Below the pieces are notes generated by a model, which saw only the letters and a list, made by a program, of their open reading frames with translations, was not told the DNA's origin and did no database searches. A DNA stretch of 64,000 nucleotides, taken from assembly GCF_001642475.1 (NCBI RefSeq), contig NW_019173998.1, positions 1 to 64,000 of the forward strand. Reading direction: 5' to 3'. The number at the start of each line of letters is the position of its first letter. Position 1 is the first letter of the stretch. The DNA comes from Fonsecaea monophora. Taxonomy: Eukaryota; Ascomycota; Eurotiomycetes; Chaetothyriales; Herpotrichiellaceae. Of the stretch, positions 45,509 to 56,972 are shown one piece after another. The position numbers and the translations under genes are program-made.

Positions 45509-46099
45509 GGTTAGATTTGCAAGAGAAGCCGGGGCGAGAGTTTGGTCACATCCAAGATCAGGCTGAGACACGCGCGACACAGCGAGACGGTCCCAAGATT
45601 TATACTCGAACTCGGCACTTTTGTTCCACGCGAGGGCAGACTATCGCAAAGGGCCAGAAACACCTCGGGTGCAGATTCGCGCAACCCCTTGACACCCATG
45701 AAAAACTGTACTCACAGAGACAGACGGCGTGGCCGACTAGATTGGTTCGCCTGCAAGCCGTGGCCAGATTGGTACTAATGGTAGGTTGCTACACACCAAT
45801 TAACCTTGCCGAACATAAGGCTACGTCGCCGAATCGGTCGATTTTCTCGCTAAAAACAGCCCAGAACAAAGACTCAGCAAGCCACATTCGGTCCAGACAC
45901 AGGAGGGACTTTTGACGGACTCTGGAATTTCCACGACAATACTGGTCAGTTTTTATGCAGCCCTAACAGGGTTATGTCGGCAGTGCTCCATGGAACCATG
46001 CCGGCCACCTAGAAATACGATGCACTTGCCTTCTTCGCAGCCGACTGTTTTCCATCAGGCTCCTCTTCCTATCCAAACAATCCGAGGCTTACGGTCGAC
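45509..46099. promoter_or_regulatory. Divergent spacer between the secreted protein and membrane protein genes
   Basis: About 590 bases between outward-facing starts. No further gene or clear site is seen. Confidence 0.4.
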
Positions 46100-47473
46100 A
46101 TGGCAAGGATTCTTCTCAATTATTCTAGCTCTGATGTTCGGCTATTCTTTCGTATCTTCTTCGTTGTTGCATTTATCCTCATTAACCTTCTGGGGACCAA
46201 ATGTCTGGCCGTCCGCGCGAAACTCAGACTTCTCCAGCGGCGGACGGTTCCACTGCCGTACATGACTTCTTGGCTTGGAAGCTTCGACTCTTTGTATGCT
46301 TTGCGTGTGGTCAAGACACTGCCAGGCGGATGGCTGAGCTTGTTGATGATCTTTGCTTACCTCCTGAACCTGAGCTCGGATTTTACTTCAGCTCTTATCA
46401 AGTCAGTGCCTGTCCACGACCGTTGTCAGTTCGGTACCGGCCTAGTGGTCTCGAGTGCCCTCATTGAACTGGTGCCATGGAATGGTGCGCCGTACACGGT
46501 CGTATCCCAAGCGCAAACGACGAGCCTGCTCAACGACGGCCTGAAGGGAGTCTACAAAAAGGCAAATCGAGATATCAATTTCAGTGCAGACGCCAATGAC
46601 TTGCTTGGCGGATGGCACTGCGACAGGAATTCGCTTGAGCTGGATTATCCCTGGGACGTATCAGTCAATGACATAGTGACCAGTCTACAGCAACATGATC
46701 TCCTGTACGACACTCCGTATGCCGTCTCCGCCTCGATCGGAAACACATCCCACTTAGTGGTGCTCGATACGTCTGTTGGAGAGAATGTTGGCACAGTCTT
46801 CGACGTACGGTTCTCGGTCGATATCACTCCATATGGTAACGTGACGAAGCACATGCAAAGTTACCAATGCACTCTAGATGATACCTACGGTTACCTACAA
46901 CCGATCCAGGAAATGATACATTCACAAGACACTCTCAAGAACTGGGCCGAAATGTTCCAAGGCTCGGTATACGAGGGCACGGGCACACCTGCATCCAACA
47001 ACACTGGAGGTATCCTGGAACAGACTCTCAACTCAATGACCATGGTTGCAGGGGGCGACAACTACCTCCTCAACACCGCGCACTCCTCAGAAACACAAGG
47101 GTGCCTGACGCAGCGCACGCACATCCTATGGGAACTCCTCATGCTCTCCGGCCTTACACTCCTTCTCTTAGCTTTCCTGCTCTTATTTTGGCTTGGAATG
47201 GTCATCAGGTTGAAAGTCCTGAGCGGTCGCATGAATGTCGAAGATGCAAGGTGGATCCAAGAGAATACTCCGACCGGAAATTTCGGGTGGATGGCACAGG
47301 CTGTGAGGGAATCTCACCGACCACGCGCCGTACAAGTCAAGACGGCTGACCTGAAGCATTGGCATTTTGGAGGGAGCTCGGAGGGAGCTGGCGGCCTCTG
47401 GATCACCAACAAGGCAACTCATTCAAATGTCGCCGAGGAAACAATCTCGTTGCGACCAAGTTCGGCACTTTAG
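46100..47473 (+). CDS. Fungal membrane protein of unknown function
   Basis: A single open frame of 457 residues starting MARILLNYSSSD. It has a membrane segment near the N-terminus (LFFRIFFVVAFILINLLG), a probable second around WLSLLMIFAYLLNLSS, and a strong one near residue 360 (LLMLSGLTLLLLAFLLLFWLG). Between the second and third lies a region of roughly 270 residues with several Asn-x-Ser/Thr sites and scattered Cys, probably facing outside. The C-terminal 90 residues are basic and probably cytosolic. The layout (two N-terminal helices, large loop, one C-terminal helix, short tail) recurs in uncharacterised fungal proteins, but I recognise no named domain. Start taken as the first ATG of the frame. 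The upstream sequence is stop-rich in this frame. Confidence 0.65.
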   Translation: MARILLNYSSSDVRLFFRIFFVVAFILINLLGTKCLAVRAKLRLLQRRTVPLPYMTSWLGSFDSLYALRVVKTLPGGWLSLLMIFAYLLNLSSDFTSALIKSVPVHDRCQFGTGLVVSSALIELVPWNGAPYTVVSQAQTTSLLNDGLKGVYKKANRDINFSADANDLLGGWHCDRNSLELDYPWDVSVNDIVTSLQQHDLLYDTPYAVSASIGNTSHLVVLDTSVGENVGTVFDVRFSVDITPYGNVTKHMQSYQCTLDDTYGYLQPIQEMIHSQDTLKNWAEMFQGSVYEGTGTPASNNTGGILEQTLNSMTMVAGGDNYLLNTAHSSETQGCLTQRTHILWELLMLSGLTLLLLAFLLLFWLGMVIRLKVLSGRMNVEDARWIQENTPTGNFGWMAQAVRESHRPRAVQVKTADLKHWHFGGSSEGAGGLWITNKATHSNVAEETISLRPSSAL

Positions 47474-48312
47474 GGGAGTTCTGGACTATTCCGGTGGGAA
47501 GGCAGAAGCAGACATATTTGCAAGACAAGCCCCAATACCGAACCTCTGTTACATAGCATTGGGAGATGCACTGCCACAGTACTAGCCGACCGAAAACGGA
47601 GCCACCCATCATAGCCGCTACCCCTGATCCTACCGAACTGGACCCTCCCATCGCGGAATGGGCCATGTTCGGCATAAAAAGCGGCCAGCCCTTGTCACTT
47701 ATTAGCTGGCGGCAACGACCCAACGCGGGAATGCGTCGCGAATAATGAATTGTTTGCTTACTCGACGTCGAAGATGCTCCTCCCCTTCCATTTACCGATC
47801 CAATCGCCTTTTCCCGTTTCTCTTCGCACTGGCGAGCATAAAACACTCGAGAGAGGCTGATTTCGAAAGGAATACCTGAACGGGCGCTATTCTCCTCTTT
47901 TTATTTCCCCATTTTGCACAGCCTCCTACAAGCGCGCGTGCTGTGACTTGGGACCTGGGCTTGCACGACGGGACTTGGTGCGGTGTAAGGCATAGTTCCT
48001 GACGGGGCGCAGGGGTTTGGTTCAGCTGCTATCAGTGGCTTGTCGCCGAATCGCTCGCTGTTTGGGGGGAGTAGTTCGGCGGTGGTGTCGTTCCTTCAGA
48101 TGGCCCAGTTTACGGATGGAATTGTGTCTCAGGACAGGCAGAAGGGGAAACACTCTCCTCTTAAAAGAGATCTGTCGACGCCGAGAACCATGGAGCTCCT
48201 CTTTCAATCTGGATAACAGACGTTGAACAAAAAGCTTGTCTCTTTGCCGATCTACCGACCGACTACACCTTCCCACCTCCCTGACTCTCGAAGCACACGT
48301 TGTCCTTGTACA
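47474..48312. other. Spacer upstream of the RTA1-like gene
   Basis: About 840 bases. A minus-strand frame at 47403-47846 overlaps the end of the membrane protein gene and shows no domain, so I do not call it. Otherwise nothing is seen. Confidence 0.4.
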
Positions 48313-49349
48313 ATGCCATCGTCGAAATGTCTCCGTAAGTGCTGATCGACCCGTCTCTCGTCCATTGTGCAAATTTGGCTGAAAACCGGACGCTTCTTTA
48401 GCCCTCAATGACCCTTCGAACCTGTGGCCATATTGCCCGTCGGTCGCTGCAGCATTGATCCTCGCGATCCTCTTCCTGGGCACTACCGTCGTCCACATAT
48501 ACCAGGCCGTTCGCCACCGACAACTCTTTTGTCTTGTCGTCGTCATCGGTGCCTTCATGGAGACGGCAGCCTTTGCCTTCCGGTTCCTGTCGGCCAAGCA
48601 TCCCACCCAGAAAGGAGCGTATGATGCGTCTTTCCTCCTCAATCTTTTGGCCCCAATCTTTGTCAACGCCTTCGACTACATGATCATCTCGCGGCTGGTC
48701 CGGTGTTTTCTGCCCAAGACCAAGGTCTTTGGGCTGGCGGGCAACATCATGGGGAAGATCTTTGTCTGTTGTGATATAATGTCTGGAGCTTCCTGATTGC
48801 GAGACCGAGCGCCCCCTCGCTGACGTTGCAATGCAGATCATTCATAATCCAGATCGGTGGCGGCCTTTTGACCCTGAGCAAGACGCTAAACTCGGCCAAG
48901 ACGGGGATTCACATTGTGACGTTTGGGGTGGTGTTTCAAGAAGCACTGATCGTCTTCTTCTTCGCCCTGACCGTGCGACTGACGCGGAAGCTTGACTGGG
49001 TCATACCTCGCGGCCAGACGTCCAAGGAAACCAAAATGCGAGTCCACGCCGTGCAAATCTCCTTGCTCTTGATCACCGTATGTATTCGTCAAATGCTCTC
49101 TGGAAAATTTGTCTGGTTTGGAGACTGAGATTTCCTGCACAGTACCGCATCGTCTACCGAATCGTCGAGTTCTCTTCCGGCGAAGGCAGCAGCTTGAACA
49201 CGTACATCAACAACCACGAGTGGTGCGAGTATGTCTTTGACGGCATACCGATGGTATTTGCCTTGGTGGTCATGAACGTCTGGCATCCAGGGATCGTGCT
49301 GTCGGCTGGAAACGACGATGGATTTGCGGTACCCTTGAACGAATACTGA
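48313..49349 (+). CDS. RTA1-like seven-helix membrane protein
   Basis: Member of the fungal RTA1/lipid-translocating exporter family (yeast Rta1, Rsb1), linked to resistance to 7-aminocholesterol or to sphingoid base export. Four exons. The first is 22 bases (MPSSKCL plus one base, 48313-48334), followed by 48402 onward. The product shows LNDPSNLWPYCPSVAAA, YDASFLLNLLAPIFVNAFDYM, GNIMGKIFVCCDIISF then IIQIGGGLL, MRVHAVQISLLLI, YRIVYRIVEFSSGEG and the family's YINNHEWCEYVFDGIPM near the end. About seven hydrophobic helices are visible. The stop is at 49349. The splice at 48776 or so is set by restoring the D-I-I-S-F-I-I-Q sequence. Substrate is not readable from sequence. Confidence 0.85.
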
Positions 49350-50028
49350 GCGGATTTCCGTCATTTCTCTGTGTCGGAGTTGGCTGGCATTGCGATTTGC
49401 GGTTCCCAACATCGAACACCTGTGCGGGTATCTTTTCGAGGCGCAAGGTGAGACCAAAACGGCCAGGAGTTTCTCGCTCATCTTTCAATGGATTGACAAG
49501 GAACTGGATATCCAAAGTCGCCGAATGGGGAGAACTTATTCGTGACTGGTGAGGACATTTCTACAGAATAGGAAAGTTCCGTTGCTCGTCTATGATAGGG
49601 TTACATCCCTCTGTATGTGTTGTATACCGAGGCACTATGTGTATTTTGTATAGAGATTGGTATCGGGCTGCATACCAGGAATAAGGTTAAGCTAAAAGGC
49701 TTAGAACAATTATAGCGCAATTTAATACAAAAGACACCCGTGACACCGTCGTATGGTGCCGCGCTAGTAGCTTGGCGGACGCAACCACTAGCAAGAAACA
49801 GAAATTTTACTTGTGTTCGTTACATATCGCCTGGCGTTGACAGGTCTAGTCCACTGCAATTACAAAGAAATATCAATTAGATTGACAGGAGCGCATGAGA
49901 CGCACAAAGGACGTCACTCTATGTCTCAGCTCGGCTTGCAGGGCTAAACTTCTGTCCTCGTCAGTCCCATCAAGCAGCCTCGATTTTGCCGCTCACTCAC
50001 TCCCTCCACTTTTATTTCTCTGGGTGTA
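49350..50028. other. Spacer upstream of ELP2
   Basis: About 680 bases containing the 3' flank of the RTA1-like gene and the ELP2 promoter. AT content rises around 49650-49740. No gene is recognised. Confidence 0.4.
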
Positions 50029-52482
50029 ATGTCTCCTCCTCTCGTTCAAGACGAGTACCTCAGCGCCGGCGGGAACAGACACAGCGCAGCTGCAGACTGG
50101 TCCCCCCGGTCAGGCATCCTCGCCTTCGGAGCCGACCAGAGTGTTGGCGTGTGGTCGCCGCAGAATGACTCTGGCCACGGCATATCCGCCCTGCTCTCTG
50201 GGCACACAGGGAAGGTGACGGCGGTGAGATTTCTGGCTCCCGACCAAGACGGCTCGCCTGAACTGTTGGTCTCGGGTGGTGCCAACGGAGATATCGCCGT
50301 GTGGAGACAAGAGGCCAGTGACCGGAAGTGGAGGTGTCTGGTGAAGACGGCAGCGCATGAAGGCGCCGTCAACACCATCGCCTCTTTGGACCAGGGCAGC
50401 GTCCTGGCGACCGGAGGAGCCGACGCAAAAGTAAAGCTCTGGAAATTTCGGGACACCGAAATCAAAGCCTCGGCCACGCTGTCCCTCAAACCGAGATTCA
50501 TCCCCCTGGCTCTCGCAGTTCGTACTTTTCCATCCACGTCTCCTCCTGACCACGCCTACTTGGTCGTGGGAGGCACTCGGAATGATATCCAAGTGTACGC
50601 CATCGAGGGTTTGATATCCGCCCCAAAGTTCCATCTCCATGCCACTCTCACCGGACACGAAGCATGGGTACGATCTCTGGCCCTGACACAGACTCCCGAT
50701 GGCGATATCCTGCTGGCTTCTGCAAGCCAGGACAAATATGTCCGCCTTTGGCGCTTTCAGCTAGGAGGAAGCAGCGCGACAAAACCACTCGCCGGGCAGA
50801 ACGGAGTCGCAATCGCAAGCAGGACCTTGTCGGCAAAGATCCAGACCGTCTGTGCCGGAGAGCACAAATATTCCATCACGTTCGAGGCATTACTTCTGGG
50901 CCACGAAGATTGGATCTACTCAGCCGCGTGGAGTCCTTCTGGTACCCAACTCCTGACCGCATCGGCCGACGGATCTCTTTCGATATGGGAGCCAGACCCG
51001 TCGTCGGGGATATGGGTCAGCATGTCTCGTCTGGGAGAGATCAGTGTATCACAGGGCGCCACTACCGCGACTGGCTCTGCTGGCGGCTTCTGGACAGGAC
51101 TTTGGGGACCTGATGGCAAGACTGTCACTTGTCTTGGCCGCACAGGCAGCTGGCGACTGTGGCAGTACGACGAGGCATCACAGTTTTGGACGCAAAGGTT
51201 CGGCATCGGTGGACACACCAACTCCGTCAACGGGATCTGCTGGTCCCCCGACGGAACCTACCTGCTCTCCACCAGTTCCGATCAGACCACCAGGTTGCAT
51301 GCCGAGTGGAAGAGAGGGGAGAAATGGAGCTGGCACGAGTTCTCACGGCCTCAGATTCACGGATACGACCTGAACTGCATCGCGAGCACGACCCCGTATC
51401 AGTTCTCTTCGGGCGCGGATGAAAAGCTGTTGCGCGTGTTCAATGAACCAAAAGATATCGCAAACATGCTCCATCGACTGTGTCAGATCCCATTGCCTCC
51501 CGAAGTGGGCCAAATGCCGGACACCGCAGCGATCCCGGTGCTGGGTCTGTCGAACAAGGCCATGGACGACAGCGAGGAGACGGGCGATGGCACTGAGAAC
51601 GAGACGACTGATCCCAACACCACGTCGAACGGGGGAGGGTCTTCCCTGCTCGAGATTCAAGAACCACCCACGGAAGACCTGCTGGCGCGGCACACCCTGT
51701 GGCCCGAGCACGAGAAACTGTACGGCCACGGCTCAGAAATCTCCGAGGCAGCGACACCCCCAGACGGCAGTGTTCTCGCCACAGCGTGCAGAGCGAGCTC
51801 CCTCGACCACGCGGTGATCCGCCTCTACGACACACAGGACTGGAACGAGATCAAACCGCCTCTGTCGGCGCACTCGCTCACCGTCACGAGACTTGCCTTC
51901 TCACCACCGAACTCAGAGTATCTGCTGAGTGTGGGACGGGATCGGCAATGGGCCGTATTCAAGCGGGCGGACGGGACCTCCAAGAGCTGGACCCGCGTCG
52001 CCATCAACGCCAAAGCACATTCACGGATGATTCTGGACGCCACCTGGCTTGTGGGCAGCACTAAAGTCCCAAGTTTTGCCACCGCCGGCCGCGACAAACT
52101 CGTCAAGGTGTGGTCGAGAGCTGCCGACCAGGAGGACGAGACAAACTTTTCAATGCGCTCCTCGATCGCGCGAAAGGGCCCCGTCACCGCTATCGCTGCC
52201 ACATCTGCCGTCTGTGCTGACGGCCCGCGCGGAGTCCTCGCGGTGGGCGAAGATGACGGCACCATTTCACTACATGGTATCGACGTGGACGGGGACCTGG
52301 GGGTGTTGCACACGGTCGAGGTTCCCAGACACCTCTGTCCTTCAAAGACGGTGAACCGGCTGGCGTGGCAGCCTAGAGGACTACTCGACGGTGATGGTCA
52401 GGGTCACCAATTGTTAGCCGTGGCTTCGGCCGATGGCTCAGTACGCATTCTGAGCATAGACGTCGTGCGCATGGGCAGATGA
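50029..52482 (+). CDS. elp2: Elongator complex subunit 2 (WD40 protein)
   Basis: Scaffold subunit of the Elongator complex, which starts the mcm5/ncm5 modification of wobble uridine in tRNA. A single exon of 817 residues fits the usual Elp2 length. Two WD40 propellers are visible, with repeats such as LSGHTGKVTAVRFLAP, AHEGAVNTIASL, LTGHEAWVRSLALT, LLGHEDWIYSAAWSPSGT, IGGHTNSVNGICWSPDG, LYGHGSEISEAATPPDG and LSAHSLTVTRLAFSPP. An acidic low-complexity linker (SEETGDGTENETTDPN) lies between propeller halves. The start MSPPLVQDEYLSAGGNRHS matches the family opening, which has an Asn-Arg-His segment. Intronless here. URM1, acting on the same tRNA base, is 6 kb to the left. Confidence 0.94.
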   Translation: MSPPLVQDEYLSAGGNRHSAAADWSPRSGILAFGADQSVGVWSPQNDSGHGISALLSGHTGKVTAVRFLAPDQDGSPELLVSGGANGDIAVWRQEASDRKWRCLVKTAAHEGAVNTIASLDQGSVLATGGADAKVKLWKFRDTEIKASATLSLKPRFIPLALAVRTFPSTSPPDHAYLVVGGTRNDIQVYAIEGLISAPKFHLHATLTGHEAWVRSLALTQTPDGDILLASASQDKYVRLWRFQLGGSSATKPLAGQNGVAIASRTLSAKIQTVCAGEHKYSITFEALLLGHEDWIYSAAWSPSGTQLLTASADGSLSIWEPDPSSGIWVSMSRLGEISVSQGATTATGSAGGFWTGLWGPDGKTVTCLGRTGSWRLWQYDEASQFWTQRFGIGGHTNSVNGICWSPDGTYLLSTSSDQTTRLHAEWKRGEKWSWHEFSRPQIHGYDLNCIASTTPYQFSSGADEKLLRVFNEPKDIANMLHRLCQIPLPPEVGQMPDTAAIPVLGLSNKAMDDSEETGDGTENETTDPNTTSNGGGSSLLEIQEPPTEDLLARHTLWPEHEKLYGHGSEISEAATPPDGSVLATACRASSLDHAVIRLYDTQDWNEIKPPLSAHSLTVTRLAFSPPNSEYLLSVGRDRQWAVFKRADGTSKSWTRVAINAKAHSRMILDATWLVGSTKVPSFATAGRDKLVKVWSRAADQEDETNFSMRSSIARKGPVTAIAATSAVCADGPRGVLAVGEDDGTISLHGIDVDGDLGVLHTVEVPRHLCPSKTVNRLAWQPRGLLDGDGQGHQLLAVASADGSVRILSIDVVRMGR

Positions 52483-53783
52483 GCTATTATTCACCATCCA
52501 GAAGATGTCTGGTATGTTTCATTGTTTTGTGATCAGCTGAGCGCCGCTTCGCTTGCACATTGTGCCCCATGGAGCAAACACGTCGACGGGGAGCATGCCT
52601 TGCCCGCAGGAATAGGGGCTGTTCTGACGACCTGACATGGCGGGCACAGTGTGATCACCCGCATTGAGGGAGCAGACGAGGGGATTCATTCCACACAGCT
52701 TCACGGCTTTCAGCCCGTACATATCAAGGCCGCAGATGAAGCCATTGACGACCAGATACACGGGTCCATCGCAGCTGAAAGACGCTTGACACGAACCAAA
52801 GAGCGGACGCACGAGACTCGAAGATGCTTCTCAGCCGTACGCCTCGTCCAAGGACTGGTTTTCTCCACCCGACCTTCTCCTGTTTCGTATTCATGTCCAA
52901 CGAAACAGCCCTACCTAGTACCACGAGTAAAGACTGAGGAGACTGAGAAGAACGACTGGCCCAGAAGGGTCTTGCCTGTGGCCATTCTGATATTATATTT
53001 GCTATTCTCACGAAACCCCTGGAATCTTGTCTCTCCCACACCCGCATATTACGCAAGCGAGATCTCTAAGGGGCCGGAAAACGAGATACCCGGCTTGTCT
53101 TCGCTGCTGCGCCTCTATCTTGTGCCGCGCTGCCAGCCAGGTACATATGTGACGGACATTACAGAGCCACGCGGTCGAATAGACAATGGAGATCCCGGGA
53201 TCGCACATTCCTGGATCTTGCTTGACCTGATCTGAGTTGGTCTGGCCTGGCGTACCTAGGTAGACGGAGGGTGACCAAGGCATGATCCGATGGGTGTCTG
53301 GACTGTGGAGGGTTAGATGACTTCGTACCTCCTCCTTTCCATCCTCGTGACCTCGTCGGGTCTGTATAAGAGATAGAGACAGAGATAGAAATGACGAATC
53401 CAAAAGACCCAGCCTGGCGGTGCCACCAACTCAACTCGAGTCGGGCTTTTTCACATTTCACATTTCACTTTTCCCTTCTCTGCAGATAGATGTAGATGTA
53501 GATATAGACATACATGGTGTTAAGACCAAATTCTTCCCTCTTCCCGTCTTTCCTCTTCCGTCCCTCCTCTTTCCAGCGCCTAGCGAAAATGCGGTTTGTA
53601 GATGCGTAGATGCGCTCGCTCAACGCCCAATGCTCAAATGAAATGAGTTGATCTTGTTGAAGATCAGACTCAGACTCGGACCCCCCCTCCCGGGAGTCTT
53701 CCACAGGGGTATCGCCGTTCAGAGTTCCTCGTGTAGAACGAACAGGACAAACATAAAAGTACCTCCCCATCGTCACGATTAAC
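52483..53783. other. Intergenic region between ELP2 and CAF16
   Basis: About 1.3 kb between two convergent 3' ends. A minus-strand stretch at 52519-52812 has seven Cys residues and reads like part of a small secreted protein (FICGLDMYGLKAVKLCG), but it has no ATG start. An upstream exon cannot be identified. Listed as a weak candidate only. Pyrimidine-purine simple sequence (GATGTAGATGTAGATATAG) lies near 53490. Confidence 0.4.
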
Positions 53784-54899
53784 TCAAAGCTCCGGCGTCT
53801 TCTCAAGCCCGTACCCAGCCTTGCCCTCGAAACTCTCGTATGTCTTTGCCTGACTTCCTCCTCCTCCTCCTCCCACTACTCCATGCCCTCGCGGCCCCCT
53901 CTCGGCCAAATCGTCCTTTAACCACTTGAGGACCAACTCGCCGAGCTTGCTGTTGCCGCTTTTCGCCGTCGAATCGTCGACCTCGTCGTCGAACCGGTCC
54001 ATGGGCCCCCACTCCTTCACCCGCCCCAGGTGCATGTGCACGAGGTGCGTGGGCCAGCCGACCAGGTTGTCGAGGATGTGCGTCGCGTAGACGACGGTGG
54101 CGCCGCGGCGGTCCGTCTCCCCACGCAACCAGCCGAGGAAGTTGCTGCGGCTGAGCAGGTCGAGGTCCACGGTGATTTCGTCCAGGAGGAGCACGTCCCA
54201 CGGTCGGATCAGGCCCATGGCCAGTTGGACGCGGCGGCGTTCGCCGTCCGAGACCATGTGCACTGTTGTTCGTCACACCCACCACCCAGAAGAGGGTGGG
54301 GGTAATCTTTGTTAGTTGTTTTTGATGCGTCTTCCTCATCATCGCTATTCGCCATCTCTTTTCTCTCTCGAAAAAGGAACGAAGGCAGGGCAGCAGGGGC
54401 GGCGGATAAATTCGGGGAGATGGAAAGGGAAGAAAAAAAAAGGGGGGAAGAGGGACTCACTCCGCCACGAGAGATCAATGTCCAATATCCTGACCAACTC
54501 GTCCCGCCTGTCGGGATAATGTCCTCCACCGACGCTCTCCAGCAAGATCGGCACCGCAATGTCCGTCCGCACGATCGGGTTCAACACCCACTCCAGCCCC
54601 AGGTACGTGACGCCCTCGAGGCCCGAGGCGAAGGGGTCGACGCCCGCGATCGCGATGGCCCGCGACGGCGCCAGCTTCTTGCCCGACAGGAGCCGCAGGA
54701 GCGTCGTCTTGCCCGCCCCGTTGGCCCCGATCAGCAGCGTCCGCGACCCGGCGGGGAGGGAGAGGTTGATGTTCTCCAAACCGGTCGAGCCGTCGGGGAA
54801 CTTGTACGTCAGGCCGCGGACGAGGATTTCGGGTTGTGGCGCCGTTGACGTTGACGTCGACGCTGACGTTGTGGTCTGTGACTCCTCCTGAGGCGCCAT
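53784..54899 (-). CDS. caf16: CAF16-type ABC ATPase (CCR4-associated)
   Basis: Non-membrane ABC protein of the Caf16 family, in yeast associated with the CCR4-NOT regulatory complex. Two exons separated by an intron of about 210 bases (roughly 54258-54466). The order is FPDGSTGLENINLSLPAGS, Walker A GANGAGKTTLL, signature VSDGERRRVQLAMGL, and Walker B VLLLDEITVDLDLLSR with the Caf16-specific TVDLD, then ATHILDNL. The N-terminus is Ser/Thr rich and the C-terminus has a Gly-rich linker. The ORF after the donor gives DLSWR joined to MHMVSDGE, so the start of the second part is an internal Met and not a separate gene. There are no membrane helices. Confidence 0.9.
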
Positions 54900-55534
54900 T
54901 TCTTTGAGATGGCGGAGAATGGGTGGGATAAAGGAGAGACAATATGGGTGGGAGGGAGAATATTATTTTATACAACGTTACATGGTCAAAGAGTCAGTCG
55001 ATCATGTCATGTTTCTTTTTTGATATATTCAAGTAATCCAGCCAATCAGTCTCTCCGTCTCGGTCTGTATCCATTTTCACGAGGAATGACATGATTTCTC
55101 TGCGCCTTTGCCACTTCCTCCTCCACCACCACAGTCGAATCAAGTCAATGGACAAGGCTCTACAGAACTCAACGACATCACTCACTTCCGTCTACGACGA
55201 ACTCGACACCAATCGAAACCATTGCTCCTTATTGTTGGGTATATCGCACCTTTTCTGCACGCAATACAATGTCGACAGCCTGCTCCGTGCCCTCTGCTAT
55301 GCTCCAATGCCCTTCAGGTTGCTTGTGTTCAAATCATGCTTTGCGCGCTCGCTTGCTCGAGTTGCTCACGTCTATGCCGGTCGCTTGCTATTATTAGAGG
55401 CTTGTTTCAGCCTGTTCAGCTCCATCCACCCCCTGCTAAATCGTTAAGAAAAAGACATCAAATACATCCAAGCCAATAGAGTTGGCCAGTCTTTTCAATC
55501 GAGCTCTCCTTTCCTGTCCCATGAGACTACTACC
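54900..55534. other. Spacer between CAF16 and the BAR-SH3 gene
   Basis: About 635 bases with the CAF16 promoter and the 3' flank of the BAR protein gene. Plus-strand frames at 55091-55479 have no recognisable features. Confidence 0.4.
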
Positions 55535-56972
55535 TCATTGGCAGTAATTTGCCGGAAATGGTCCCTTCATTCCCCTGAGCTCGCCTTGCCACCAGTCATC
55601 AGTGCTCTCAGTCTTCTTGATCACCCGAATTCGATCGCCTTCTCGAAAAGCTAGATCGCCCTCACTTTGGCCGTCAAAATCGTACAGTGCTGTTACAAAT
55701 GTGGTTTGTTGCGAGGGTAGTCTTGGCGGAGGTGGTGGAGGACGTTTCTTTTGCGCAATCGATGCCGCCGTCGCAGCAGAGACGGCCGAGACTCCAGAGT
55801 GCTGTCGATCACGAGAGAAATAGTCTGTGTTCGGCCCTGCTGGAGAGTATGCCATCGGAGTCTGGTATGCGGATTGCGAGGGTGACGGGCTGGCGATGAA
55901 TTCCTGTGGGGTGGTTGCACTGAGCATAGACGACGCAGCCGGCGAGGATGACAACTTGGGCTTCGGCTCGAAAGATGGCGATGGTGGAAGAGCCCTCGCG
56001 GGGGAGACCGACTGCTGGCGATGTGCAGTGAGGGCCGAGCCACTTGGGCGGCGAAAGCCATTGACCGGAGGGTTGCCATTCTCCATGGACGACCTGGCTG
56101 CTTTTCCATTGGCCAAGATGGCCAATGACTCAGCCTCGCGTTGCACCGGTTTGAATGCGTCGTTCCACAGTCGGATCACTTCATCCATGGGCGGAGCAGG
56201 AGACGGGAATCCTTCCTCTGTGCAGTACGTGTGCAGCACCGTGTAATAGTGTCCCAGCAAGTTGTTCTGAATCTGGATCTGGGCTGCCAAAAAGTGAGGA
56301 AGCAGAGAGAAAACCGACGTCAGGAGCCGCGGAAGACAGCCTCTCAAGTTGTCATCGGCGGCGTGGTATGCTTCGATGGCCGCTTCTAGCTCGGACTGGG
56401 ACTTGCTCAGGGCCACATTGTCTCGTTCCGACCGTTTTGTCTTCTTCAATTGAGAGTCAACCCGGCTCTGATACCTTTCGAAATCGAGTTTTCGGTCCTC
56501 GCGCTTTTTGATCGTCTTCTTCATGTTGTGCAGGCTGTCCTTTGCACTTTGAGCCGGCTTGATGAGCCTCTCTTCAACCTGAGCCAAATCCTCGGTAAGA
56601 TCTCTCTTTAAGTCCTCGCACTCGCCCTTGATCCTGGCGGTCCTGCGGACAACGTGATCGGGGGTCTGGACGGGGACATGGCCCTGGTAATCTTCGCTGG
56701 CCCCGACAATCGGAGCGTACAGGATGCTGAACTCGTCAAAAACGCGGTGTTGGTGGGTGAGGATGGAGGTCCACGACTCTCGCCATGCTTTGGAAGCCTC
56801 GATAATCTTGAAAAAAAAGGTCAGAGGTTGGCCGAGCAAGAGAATATGGGGAGGGACATACTTTTGTCAACAACTTGTCCGCCTCTTCAAAGTCCTTGAG
56901 CAATACCGACACCTGTTGTTCATCGGCCGACCTTTTCATGTACTTGCCAAAATGCCGCTGGACACTGTGCAT
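55535..56972 (-). CDS. BAR-SH3 membrane-curvature protein (Rvs167/Hob1-like amphiphysin)
   Basis: Amphiphysin-type protein that binds curved membrane during endocytosis and links it to actin. Exon 1 starts MHSVQRHFGKYMKRSADEQQ (ends LLTK) and exon 2 continues IIEASKAWRESW. The first 240 residues are the helical BAR domain (LKRDLTEDLAQVEERLIKPA, MKKTIKKREDRKLDFERYQS). A Pro/Ser-rich linker with a poly-Pro run (KKRPPPPPPRLPS) follows, and a C-terminal SH3 domain (VTALYDFDGQSEGDLAFREG through DDWWQGELRGMKGPFPANY). The upstream frame labelled from 56839 starts inside the intron and is not the real start. About 460 residues. Confidence 0.9.

Noticed and set aside
45958..45975. CCCTAACAGGGTTA sequence resembling the island repeat
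   Set aside because: Arm spacing is three bases rather than twelve, and the outer bases do not match. Not counted as a fourth copy.
52519..52812. Cys-containing minus-strand frame resembling a small secreted protein
   Set aside because: No ATG start and no signal peptide exon could be found. The frame begins at a GTG codon.
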